Assembly (NCBI GenBank): GCA_042568205.1
Contig: JBHPJE010000025.1
Span: forward strand, 1 to 7,976
Reading direction: 5' to 3'
Source: JAUVDZ01 sp042568205
GTDB lineage: Bacteria > Patescibacteriota > Gracilibacteria > UBA1369 > PNNO01
DNA length: 7,976 bases
Translations under genes and position numbers: made by a program
Part shown: piece by piece, positions 1-6,119 of the stretch
How positions within the stretch are numbered: the stretch's first letter is position 1
How the letters are laid out: each line of letters begins with the position of its first letter
Notes under the pieces: generated by a model
Databases searched by the model: none
The model's input: the letters and a program-made list of their open reading frames with translations, nothing else
Told to the model about the DNA's origin: nothing

Positions 1-1
1 A

Positions 2-826
2 AGAGAAGGGATTAAAATTGATTTAATTGCAGGTACAAGTATGGGGGCAATAATGGCTGGAATGTATGCCTCAGGTTATTCTTTGGATAAGATGAAGGAA
101 ATAGTTATGAATTTTCAGCATTTAGATATTAATCCAACAAAATATCTGAATCTTTTACATGAAAGTTTATTAAAATCTGATTTTGTTGAAGAAGTATTGA
201 CTCAAATATTTGGAGATAAAAAATTTGAAGAATGTAAAATCCCTTTTACAGCAGTTGCAGTTGATCTTGAAACCGGAGGAGAAGTTTTTTTTAACAAAGG
301 ATTATTAAAAAATGCAATTAAAGCTTCAGCATCTATTCCAATTGTATTCCCTCCAACTTTTTATGAGGATAGGTATTTAATTGATGGTGGAGTTTTAAAT
401 AACGTACCTCTATCTTGTCTTCGTGAACAAAACCCTGATGTTTTATTAGGTGTTAAATTAGTTAACTTTACTTCAAAACAATATATTTCAGGAATGGTTT
501 TTGCAAAGTATCATCAGCAAAAATATAAGAATTTATTTAAGAAAATGAATTTCTTAAAACATTTCGTTCATAAAAGACAGCAGGATCTTCAGCTTTTAGC
601 AGGGATTGCTTTACGTGCCTTGGATATTGCCTCAAAAGACAGTACAGATATCAGAATTGCACAGGCAAGACCTGATTTACTAATTGAGCCTCAGGTTGAA
701 TGCGGTCTTTTAGAATTTGAAAAAGCAGAACAGGCAATTGAGCAGGGAAGGGAATCTATGGAGGCTGCTTTGCCAAAGTTAAAAGAGATTCTTTATGGCA
801 AGCCAAAAGAAGAAGAACAGTATTAA
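2..826 (+). CDS. Patatin-like phospholipase (RssA/NTE-type serine lipid acyl hydrolase), 5' end cut by window
   Basis: This is the C-terminal 274 residues of a patatin-family lipase, which cleaves acyl chains from phospholipids or other lipid esters with a Ser-Asp dyad. The frame is open to the left edge. The first ATG at 41 cannot be the start, because the codons just before it read I-A-G-T-S and complete the nucleophile motif GTSMG, with the catalytic Ser at 38-40. The catalytic Asp lies in the DGG motif, codon 383-385 (LIDGGVLNNVP). The family's S-I-P-x-x-F-P-P stretch is at about 332-358. The missing N-terminus should hold the glycine-rich oxyanion loop and perhaps 30-40 residues. The visible part has no signal peptide or obvious membrane segment, so a cytoplasmic or peripheral membrane location is inferred. 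It converges on map and shares TTAA at 823-826 as stop codon. Family assignment is firm; substrate is unknown. Confidence 0.9.
   Translation, partial: REGIKIDLIAGTSMGAIMAGMYASGYSLDKMKEIVMNFQHLDINPTKYLNLLHESLLKSDFVEEVLTQIFGDKKFEECKIPFTAVAVDLETGGEVFFNKGLLKNAIKASASIPIVFPPTFYEDRYLIDGGVLNNVPLSCLREQNPDVLLGVKLVNFTSKQYISGMVFAKYHQQKYKNLFKKMNFLKHFVHKRQQDLQLLAGIALRALDIASKDSTDIRIAQARPDLLIEPQVECGLLEFEKAEQAIEQGRESMEAALPKLKEILYGKPKEEEQY
823..826. other. Shared TTAA: convergent stop codons of the lipase gene and map
   Basis: The palindrome TTAA gives TAA to the lipase gene on the plus strand (824-826) and TAA to map on the minus strand (823-825). There is no intergenic space, so any terminator for either transcript must lie within the opposite gene. 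Confidence 0.95.
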
Positions 827-1575
827 GCAGTTAAAATTTCGCAGCCATCTTTTGTAACTGCAACCGTGTGCTCCCATTGGCATGCAGGCATTTTGTCAGC
901 AGTGATTATTGTCCACTGATCTTTTAGGGTAATAATTTCGCTTCCACCCATTGCGACTATTGGTTCGATTGCAAGAGTCATGCCTTCTTCAAGTACAATA
1001 TTATTTGAGTGATCTTTATAATTTAGAACAAATGGATCTTCATGAAGCTCGCGGCCAATTCCGTGGCCTGTTAATTCTTTAACAATGCTGTATCCGTGTT
1101 TATCTTCGATGATTTTTTGGATAGTTTCACCAATTACATTTAGTTTTGTTCCGGGTTTGATACGTGAAATCCCTTCTTTTAGTGCTTTTTTAACAACAAA
1201 TACAAATTCTTTCACAGCTGGATCAACATTTCCAATTAAAATTGTAATTGCTGAGTCAGAATGAAATCCTTTATATAAAACTCCACAATCTATAGTTAAA
1301 ATATCTCCATCTTTTAAAATCATATCTGAAGTGGGGATAGTATGAACAACTTGTTCATTAACTGAAGAACAAATTGTAGCTGGAAATCCTTTATAATTTT
1401 TAAAAGAAGCAACAACTCCATATTTTTTTATTAATTTTTCTGCATATTGATCAATTTCTTTTGTTGTTTTTCCGATTTCAGTAAATCTTTCAAGTTCAAA
1501 TAAAATTGTGTGAAGGATTTCACCTGCTTCACGCATTATTGCTATTTCTTCCGATGATTTGATTATGATTGCCAT
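823..1575 (-). CDS. map: Type I methionine aminopeptidase
   Basis: Removes the initiator methionine from new proteins; a dinuclear metalloenzyme of peptidase family M24A acting in the cytosol. The product is 250 residues, the usual length for the bare type I enzyme without an N-terminal SH3 or zinc extension. All five metal ligands are visible: D96 (TIDCG), D107 (HSDSA), H171 (TGHGIGRELHEDP), E204 (LAIEP) and E235 (WEHTV). H78 and H178 match the substrate-site histidines of the E. coli enzyme. The common HGIP after the first histidine is HTIP here, a mild variant. The ATG shares its A with the TAA stop of adk (TAATG), so translation is probably coupled; no Shine-Dalgarno sequence is seen. It is the last gene of the operon. 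The common continuation infA-rpmJ-rpsM-rpsK does not follow, because a convergent lipase gene begins at once. Confidence 0.97.
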   Translation of the reverse strand: MAIIIKSSEEIAIMREAGEILHTILFELERFTEIGKTTKEIDQYAEKLIKKYGVVASFKNYKGFPATICSSVNEQVVHTIPTSDMILKDGDILTIDCGVLYKGFHSDSAITILIGNVDPAVKEFVFVVKKALKEGISRIKPGTKLNVIGETIQKIIEDKHGYSIVKELTGHGIGRELHEDPFVLNYKDHSNNIVLEEGMTLAIEPIVAMGGSEIITLKDQWTIITADKMPACQWEHTVAVTKDGCEILTA

Positions 1576-2213
1576 TATTTAAGTATTGGATCTAATACTT
1601 CTTTAAGCGCAGCATCAACTTCTTCAATTGCTTTTGAACCATCTACATGAATAAGCTTACCTTCTTCTTCATATTTTTCGATAACCGGCATTGTTTCATC
1701 AGTAAATGCTTGTAGTCTTACTTTAATACTATCTGCATTATCGTCTGTTCTTGTAATTAATTCTCCTCCACATTTTTCACATGAATCTTTATCATATTTT
1801 GCAGGATATACTTCTTTGCAACCAGAGCAAATTCGACGTTTCGTTAGTCTGTTTAATGCATCTTCTTCGGATAAATCCAAAATAACACACTTAAATTCTC
1901 TGCCATATTTATGTAAAAGTGCATCAAGTGTTTCTTTTTGAACTATTTTTCTTGGGATTCCATCAAAAAAGATACCTTTTCCTTCAGGAACATTTTCCAT
2001 AAAGTTATCAACGATCTCCATAACAACATCATTATCAACAAGATGACCTGCTTCAATAATGCTTTTAATCTTTTGACCTAACTCACTATCTTCTTTTGCC
2101 AGTTTTCTAAGCTCAGCACCTGTTTCAAAATATGCCATATCATAATAATCTTTGAGAATTTTGCCCTGAGTACCTTTCCCAGAACCTTGTATGCCAAATA
2201 GAAGAATATCCAT
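1575..2213 (-). CDS. adk: Adenylate kinase, zinc-binding long-LID type
   Basis: Interconverts ATP + AMP and 2 ADP in the cytosol. From the ATG at 2213 the product is 212 residues. A P-loop G-I-Q-G-S-G-K-G-T occupies residues 7-15, where most family members have GxPGxGKGT. The AMP-site FDGIPR is at 83-88 (usually FDGFPR). The long LID domain carries four cysteines, C129, C132, C145 and C148, in two CxxC pairs, as in structural-zinc adenylate kinases. R155 (RTDDN) and R166 fit the phosphate-binding arginines. An in-frame GTG at 2219 would add two residues (GTG-AAA-ATG). The ATG is preferred because it puts the P-loop glycine at residue 7, as in E. coli Adk. Neither start has a Shine-Dalgarno sequence. 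The gene follows secY by 15 nt and overlaps map by one base, the common secY-adk-map order. Confidence 0.96.
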   Translation of the reverse strand: MDILLFGIQGSGKGTQGKILKDYYDMAYFETGAELRKLAKEDSELGQKIKSIIEAGHLVDNDVVMEIVDNFMENVPEGKGIFFDGIPRKIVQKETLDALLHKYGREFKCVILDLSEEDALNRLTKRRICSGCKEVYPAKYDKDSCEKCGGELITRTDDNADSIKVRLQAFTDETMPVIEKYEEEGKLIHVDGSKAIEEVDAALKEVLDPILK

Positions 2214-2228
2214 TTTCACGATTTGTTA

Positions 2229-3530
2229 TTAATAAAACTTCGAATAATCATGCATTACCAGCTGTGCATTAACTTGCCTGATAAGCTCAAGAACAACACC
2301 AACGATGATGATCATTCCTGCACCAGTAATTAGTAATGGTACGCTTCCAATTGCAAGCGAAGTAAATGCATTACTTAAGATAATTGGGAGAACTGCAATA
2401 AATGCGATAAATAAACCTCCCCATAGATTTAATCTACTAGAGACTTTACCAAGATAATCTGCTGTTTCTGTTCCTGGTCTGATTCCTGGAATATATCCTC
2501 CACGTTTTTGTAGATTATCTGCTACTTGTTCTGGATTGAAAGTTATACTTACATAGAAGTATGTAAATGCAATAACTAAACCAAAATAAACAAGTATATA
2601 AAGTGGACTATTAAAATAGAAATAAGTTTGAATTGTATTTGCAATACCCTGCAATGTACCATTTTCGGAGTTTGCAAATAATTGCGCAAGCACTCCTGGG
2701 AATGTTGCCATTGAGACACCAAAGATAATAGGGATCATTCCTGCCTGATTAATTCTAATTGGCAGCACTGCATGGTCACTTTTACCCCGTGTACCACGAC
2801 CAGCATAAATAATAGGTATTTGCCGGTTTCCTTCTGTAACTAGTATTACAAAGACTAAGAGCGCGATAGTTACGAGAAGCATTAAAACAAAAGGTATAAG
2901 TCTTTCAGATTCCGCTACAGTCAAAGAAAGAGTTGAACCTAACATTGTTGGTATATTTGCGATAATTCCTGCAAAGATTATTAATGATATTCCATTTCCG
3001 ATTCCATTTTCTGTAATTAATTCACCCAGCCACATAACCAATACTGTACCTGCAGTGATTGTTAGCATTATAGGAAGTACTACAGCAGGATTAGCAATGT
3101 CAGGAACTATTGGTATTCCACCAGCTTGTGAATTAATAAGTACAATCATTCCATATGATTGAAGGAATGCGATAGGCACTGTAAGCCATCTAGTATATTG
3201 ATTAATTTTCTTTCTTCCTGATTCACCTTCTTTAGATAAGTTTTCTAATTTAGGGACAATTACAGTCATAAGCTGCATAATGATCGATGCATTAATGTAA
3301 GGCGAAAGACCCATTAAAATGATCGAGAAATTTTCTGCAGATCCACCAGTAAGTGCACTGAAAATACCCAGAAGTTCATTTTTATTTACGATTGTTTTAA
3401 TTGCCTCTAGATCTGCACCAGGTATTGAAATCTGAGTACAAATTCTATAAACAACTAAAATCGCAACTGTAAAAAGAATCTTTTTTCGTAAGTCTTTAGA
3501 ATTCCAGATTTGTTTTATGTATTTGAACAT
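2229..3530 (-). CDS. secY: Protein translocase subunit SecY
   Basis: Forms the channel of the Sec translocon in the cytoplasmic membrane, through which SecA or the ribosome passes secreted and membrane proteins. The 433 residues match the usual length. Hydrophobic stretches fit ten membrane helices, roughly at 17-37, 67-90, 113-133, 148-169, 177-197, 210-231, 262-285, 308-330, 368-387 and 393-416. Family signatures are clear: GLSPYINASIIMQLM (74-88, after the plug region), EGESGRKKINQYTR (101-114), ENGIGNGIS (174-182), the cytoplasmic loop RGTRGKSDHAVLPIRINQAG (245-264), and IPGIRPG (347-353) with R351 at the place of the arginine essential for SecA in E. coli. The stop is a tandem TAATAA. 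The 21-nt leader after rplO holds a C6 tract and no Shine-Dalgarno sequence. Confidence 0.98.
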   Translation of the reverse strand: MFKYIKQIWNSKDLRKKILFTVAILVVYRICTQISIPGADLEAIKTIVNKNELLGIFSALTGGSAENFSIILMGLSPYINASIIMQLMTVIVPKLENLSKEGESGRKKINQYTRWLTVPIAFLQSYGMIVLINSQAGGIPIVPDIANPAVVLPIMLTITAGTVLVMWLGELITENGIGNGISLIIFAGIIANIPTMLGSTLSLTVAESERLIPFVLMLLVTIALLVFVILVTEGNRQIPIIYAGRGTRGKSDHAVLPIRINQAGMIPIIFGVSMATFPGVLAQLFANSENGTLQGIANTIQTYFYFNSPLYILVYFGLVIAFTYFYVSITFNPEQVADNLQKRGGYIPGIRPGTETADYLGKVSSRLNLWGGLFIAFIAVLPIILSNAFTSLAIGSVPLLITGAGMIIIVGVVLELIRQVNAQLVMHDYSKFY

Positions 3531-3538
3531 TTTAGGTA

Positions 3539-3544
3539 GGGGGG
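3539..3544 (-). other. C6 tract in the secY leader
   Basis: The transcript between rplO and secY reads TCTAACTCCCCCCTACCTAAA before the ATG, with six C bases ending nine bases upstream of the start. All other spacers here are nearly pure A/T. It looks more like an anti-Shine-Dalgarno sequence than a ribosome binding site. Function unknown. Confidence 0.4.
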
Positions 3545-3551
3545 AGTTAGA

Positions 3552-4082
3552 CTATTTTTCTTCGGTGCTTTCTTCAGCAGGTGTTTCAAGAATTTCTTTT
3601 TTAGCTGCTTTTATCTTTTTAGGAGTTTTCTCTTTTTTTAGAGCTACTTCACAAGTTCCACCTGCTTTTTTAATCTTATCTTCAGCAGATTTTGAAACTG
3701 CATCTACTTTGACTGTAAGTTTTTTTGAAAGATCACCATCTCCTAAGATCTTAACAGGTAAATTTTTCTTTGCAACTAATCCTTTTTCTAAAAGAGCATT
3801 GTTATCAACAGTTGCACCGTTATCAAAAGCTTCTAAATCCTTAACATTAACAGCTTGAAATGGAACTCTACCAGGATTTTTAAATCCTTTTAATTTAGGC
3901 ATTCTAGCAATAAATGAAGTTTGTCCACCTTCAAATCCAGGTCTTCTGTTTCCTCCACTTCTTGCATTTTGACCATTCATTCCTCTGCATGAGAAAGTTC
4001 CCATACCAGAACCATTTCCTCGTCCAACACGCTTTTTTCTGTGTCTTGCTCCGCTTTTACTTCTTAATGTATATAATTTCAT
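3552..4082 (-). CDS. rplO: 50S ribosomal protein L15 (uL15) with C-terminal extension
   Basis: Late-assembly protein of the large subunit that binds 23S rRNA. The glycine- and arginine-rich N-terminus is diagnostic: KKRVGRGNGSGMG (17-29), then GGNRRPGFEGGQ (43-54) and MPKLKGF (61-67). The globular C-terminal half follows to about residue 148. The last 28 or so residues are a low-complexity lysine and glutamate tail ending TPAEESTEEK, beyond the usual end at about 145-150. Residues 29-35 read GTFSCRG, where GKTSGRG is common. It is the only gene here ending in TAG. It starts 20 nt after the rpsE stop, so the usual rpmD (L30) gene is absent between them. The leader is A/T only apart from two C bases and has no Shine-Dalgarno sequence. 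Confidence 0.97.
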   Translation of the reverse strand: MKLYTLRSKSGARHRKKRVGRGNGSGMGTFSCRGMNGQNARSGGNRRPGFEGGQTSFIARMPKLKGFKNPGRVPFQAVNVKDLEAFDNGATVDNNALLEKGLVAKKNLPVKILGDGDLSKKLTVKVDAVSKSAEDKIKKAGGTCEVALKKEKTPKKIKAAKKEILETPAEESTEEK

Positions 4083-4102
4083 TTTATGATTAATTTATAG
4101 AA

Positions 4103-4720
4103 TTATTTTTTAGCTTCTTCAGCAGGTTTTGCTTCTGCTTTTGGTTTTGGTGCGTCTTTCTTTTTCCCTTCTCCTTTTACAATTTTAGGGAAATCTTGTG
4201 GTTTTTTATCTTCTTCTTTCTTTAAGTTCTTAGGATTCTTCTCATGTCTTTTTCTAAGTAATCCCAATGCTTTATAAGCACATTGAGTATTACTAACCCT
4301 ATTATTTGTTCCGAATGATTTACTTAATATATTTTTAATTCCAGCTAATTCAACAACTTTACGCACCGCTCCACCAGCGATAATACCTGTACCTTCACCA
4401 GCTGGTAGTAAAATCATTCTTGAAGCTTTATGCTTAATTTTAATATCGTGTGGGATTGTATCTCTAAAGATAGGAACTCTAATCAATGATCTTTTAGCTT
4501 TTTGAATTGCTTTTTGAATTGCAGCAGCTACTTCATTTGATTTTCCAATTCCTATTCCTACTCTTCCTTTTCTATCACCAATAACTACAGTTGCTCGAAA
4601 TCTAAGTCTTCGTCCACCTTTTACTACTCTTGTTACACGATCAATCTGAATTACTTCTTCCTCGAATTCCTTTTTCTCTTTCATTGGAGATCTTCCTTTG
4701 TGGTGTGATGGTTTTCCCAT
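4103..4720 (-). CDS. rpsE: 30S ribosomal protein S5 (uS5) with lysine-rich C-terminal tail
   Basis: Small-subunit protein at the mRNA entry side, important for decoding accuracy and helicase activity of the ribosome. The N-terminal double-stranded-RNA-binding-like domain begins at about residue 20, with RVTRVVKGGRRLRFRA (28-43) and the GKGRVG-like stretch DRKGRVGIGIGKSNEV (49-64). The C-terminal domain has LLPAGEGTGIIAGGAVR (104-120) and GTNN at 137-140. After about residue 162 comes a roughly 43-residue tail rich in Lys, Glu, Ala and Pro. Two starts are possible: the ATG at 4720 (205 aa, no Shine-Dalgarno) or the ATG at 4684 (193 aa), which has AAGGAAG at 4692-4698, seven bases upstream. The longer form is given because it begins soon after the rplR stop, but the start is unsettled. 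Confidence 0.96.
   Translation of the reverse strand: MGKPSHHKGRSPMKEKKEFEEEVIQIDRVTRVVKGGRRLRFRATVVIGDRKGRVGIGIGKSNEVAAAIQKAIQKAKRSLIRVPIFRDTIPHDIKIKHKASRMILLPAGEGTGIIAGGAVRKVVELAGIKNILSKSFGTNNRVSNTQCAYKALGLLRKRHEKNPKNLKKEEDKKPQDFPKIVKGEGKKKDAPKPKAEAKPAEEAKK
4692..4698 (-). promoter_or_regulatory. Shine-Dalgarno-like site inside rpsE, before Met13
   Basis: On the minus strand AAGGAAG stands seven bases before an in-frame ATG at 4684. It is the only good ribosome-binding-site match next to a start codon in this window, yet it lies inside the first codons of rpsE (His-Lys-Gly-Arg). It may mark the real start of S5 or an internal start, or be chance from Lys-Gly-Arg codons. Confidence 0.35.
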
Positions 4721-4741
4721 ATTATAGTTAAATATTAATTA

Positions 4742-5086
4742 TTAAAATTTTAATCCGCCTTCACGTGCACCTTCAGCAATTGCTTTTACTTTGCCGTGGT
4801 ACATGTAACCGTTTCTATCAAATACACATGTTTCAACTTTCGCTTCTTTAGCTTTTTTTGCAATTTCTAATCCAACATTTTTAGCTTTTTCAATTCCTTT
4901 AGCTTTTGTATCTTTCATATCTGAAGCTGCAGCAATAGTTTTTCCTGTTGAATCATCAATAAGTTGAGCATAAGTATATAAGTTGCTTCTGAATACAACT
5001 AATCTTGGTCGCTCTTGTGATCCTTTTGCGATTTTAGCAATTTTTGCATGTCTTCTTTTTCTAGCAATATCTTTTTTACTTGGCAT
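4742..5086 (-). CDS. rplR: 50S ribosomal protein L18 (uL18)
   Basis: Binds 5S rRNA together with L5 and helps dock it into the central protuberance of the large subunit. The 114 residues match the family's usual length. A basic N-terminus (KKDIARKRRHAKIAK) leads into RPRLVVFRSNLYTYAQLIDD (27-45, the core signature). The C-terminus FDRNGYMYHGKVKAIAEGAR with final GLKF is typical. Its partner L5 is encoded upstream in the same operon. The 50-nt gap after rplF is the longest in the window and contains an AACTAACT octamer nine bases before the ATG. No Shine-Dalgarno sequence is seen. Confidence 0.97.
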   Translation of the reverse strand: MPSKKDIARKRRHAKIAKIAKGSQERPRLVVFRSNLYTYAQLIDDSTGKTIAAASDMKDTKAKGIEKAKNVGLEIAKKAKEAKVETCVFDRNGYMYHGKVKAIAEGAREGGLKF

Positions 5087-5095
5087 TTCTTTATT

Positions 5096-5103
5096 AGTTA
5101 GTT
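5096..5103 (-). repeat. AACTAACT octamer in rplF-rplR spacer
   Basis: One of three copies of AACTAACT found in three consecutive spacers of the operon. This copy ends nine bases before the rplR ATG. The run continues as AACTAACTAATAA, with TAA in more than one frame. Function unknown. Confidence 0.45.
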
Positions 5104-5136
5104 TAATTGATATTATTATTAGTTAATTTGCTCTAT

Positions 5137-5688
5137 TTATTCACCTTTAGCTACTGCTTTACCTGTTTTACGTGGAACATATTCACCTTCATATCTAATT
5201 CCTTTACCTTTGTAAGGTTCTGGCTTTCTGTAGCTTCTTACCTTTGCAGCTGCTTCTCCAACCATTTGTTTACTTATTCCGCTTACAATCAATATGTTTT
5301 TCTTGTCTTTATCTAATTCAAATTTAATTCCCTCAGGTGCAACATATTCAATTGGATGTGAGAATCCTAGATTCAACGTAACTTTGCTTCCTGAAGGCTG
5401 TGCTTTATAACCTACACCGATTATTTCAAGACGTTTTTCATATCCTTTTGTTACACCTTCAACCATATTTGCAATAAGGTTTCTTGAAAGTCCATGTAAA
5501 CTTCTTGAAAAATTTTCTTCATCAGATCTTTTAACTACAACTTCTTTTTCTCCAATTTCTACAGTAATTCTTTCATGAATTCTTTCCTGTAATGTTCCAT
5601 TTGGACCTTTTACAACACACATACCGTCTTTCATTTCTACGGTTACTCCACTTGGGATCTCTATTGGTAATTTTCCGATTCGTGACAT
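5137..5688 (-). CDS. rplF: 50S ribosomal protein L6 (uL6)
   Basis: Large-subunit protein near the factor-binding site, contacting 23S rRNA around the sarcin-ricin loop. The 183 residues show the two repeated L6 domains: the first from SRIGKLPIEIPSGV (2-15) to about 80, the second opening with YEKRLEIIGVGYKAQ (83-97). The C-terminal signature GKGIRYEGEYVPRKTGK (161-177) follows RSYRKPEPYK and is diagnostic. Length and both domains are normal. The start ATG at 5688 gives the standard MSRIGK N-terminus; its leader CAATTAACTAACTTAAATA carries an AACTAACT octamer and no Shine-Dalgarno sequence. Confidence 0.98.
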   Translation of the reverse strand: MSRIGKLPIEIPSGVTVEMKDGMCVVKGPNGTLQERIHERITVEIGEKEVVVKRSDEENFSRSLHGLSRNLIANMVEGVTKGYEKRLEIIGVGYKAQPSGSKVTLNLGFSHPIEYVAPEGIKFELDKDKKNILIVSGISKQMVGEAAAKVRSYRKPEPYKGKGIRYEGEYVPRKTGKAVAKGE

Positions 5689-5694
5689 TATTTA

Positions 5695-5702
5695 AGTTAG
5701 TT
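5695..5702 (-). repeat. AACTAACT octamer in rpsH-rplF spacer
   Basis: Second copy of the octamer, ending six bases before the rplF ATG within a 19-base A/T-rich spacer. Function unknown; see the copies at 5096-5103 and 6108-6115. Confidence 0.45.
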
Positions 5703-5707
5703 AATTG

Positions 5708-6094
5708 TTAGAATGCTTCGCAGAGAACTTCTCCGCCTAGTTTATTTTTTCGTGCTTCTTCTCCTGACATAACTCCTTTTGGAGTTGATAGGATTACTAC
5801 TCCTAAACCATTTTTAACTGCTTTAATTTCTTTACTTTTTAAATAAATTCTTTGCCCTGGTTTACTTACTCTTTTAATATTTAAAGGTTCTTTTACCCAA
5901 GGTTTAATATCAACTACCAGCTCTTTAAATTTTCCATTTTCTTTTACTTCATATTTTCCTACAAATTTACGTGTTTGGAGTACTTTAGTAATACCTTCTT
6001 TGATTGTAGAGTAAGGAATTACTGTAGAAGAATGCTTCGCTCTTGCTGCGTTTCTGATTCTTGTTAAATAGTCTGCAATTGGGTCTGTATTCAT
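5708..6094 (-). CDS. rpsH: 30S ribosomal protein S8 (uS8)
   Basis: Primary 16S rRNA-binding protein that organises the central domain of the small subunit. In E. coli, S8 also represses its own operon by binding the mRNA around the rplX-rplE junction; whether that holds here is not visible. The 128 residues open with the typical DPIADYLTRIRNA (4-16). The C-terminal RNA-binding half has RVSKPGQRIY (75-84), GLGVVILSTPKGVM (96-109) and the terminal LGGEVLC. Length and motifs are normal. The leader has an AACTAACT octamer 13 bases before the ATG and no Shine-Dalgarno sequence. Confidence 0.97.
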   Translation of the reverse strand: MNTDPIADYLTRIRNAARAKHSSTVIPYSTIKEGITKVLQTRKFVGKYEVKENGKFKELVVDIKPWVKEPLNIKRVSKPGQRIYLKSKEIKAVKNGLGVVILSTPKGVMSGEEARKNKLGGEVLCEAF

Positions 6095-6107
6095 ATTTTT
6101 AATTAGT

Positions 6108-6115
6108 AGTTAGTT
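6108..6115 (-). repeat. AACTAACT octamer in rpsN-rpsH spacer
   Basis: Third copy of the octamer, ending 13 bases before the rpsH ATG, followed by ACTAATTAAAAAT. With the other two copies it places one octamer in each of three consecutive spacers. Function unknown. Confidence 0.45.
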
Positions 6116-6119
6116 GATA

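Noticed and set aside
791..809. Short hairpin CTTT-a-TGG-CAAG-CCA-AAAG near the end of the lipase gene, a possible terminator for the minus-strand operon
   Set aside because: The stem is short, A/T-rich and bulged, and only a TCTTTT run follows on the minus strand; plausible but not supported well enough.
827..861. Inverted repeat GCAGTTA / TAACTGC just past the lipase stop
   Set aside because: Only 7 bp with a 21-nt loop, no following T run on the plus strand, and it lies inside map codons; too weak to call a terminator.
2217..2219. GTG start for adk, two codons before the ATG
   Set aside because: The ATG at 2213 places the P-loop at the family's usual position and neither start has a ribosome binding site, so the ATG is simpler.
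3517..3858. Plus-strand open frame of 113 codons
   Set aside because: It lies antisense to rplO and the secY start, has no recognisable family and reflects the base composition of the conserved genes opposite.
5087..5136. Internal promoter in the longest spacer (rplF-rplR)
   Set aside because: The spacer is A/T-rich and offers -10-like strings, but there is no paired -35 element that stands out from the background.
5107..5316. Plus-strand open frame of 69 codons rich in Phe, Tyr, Leu and Ser
   Set aside because: It is antisense to the 3' part of rplF; the hydrophobic look comes from the complement of Lys- and Glu-rich codons.
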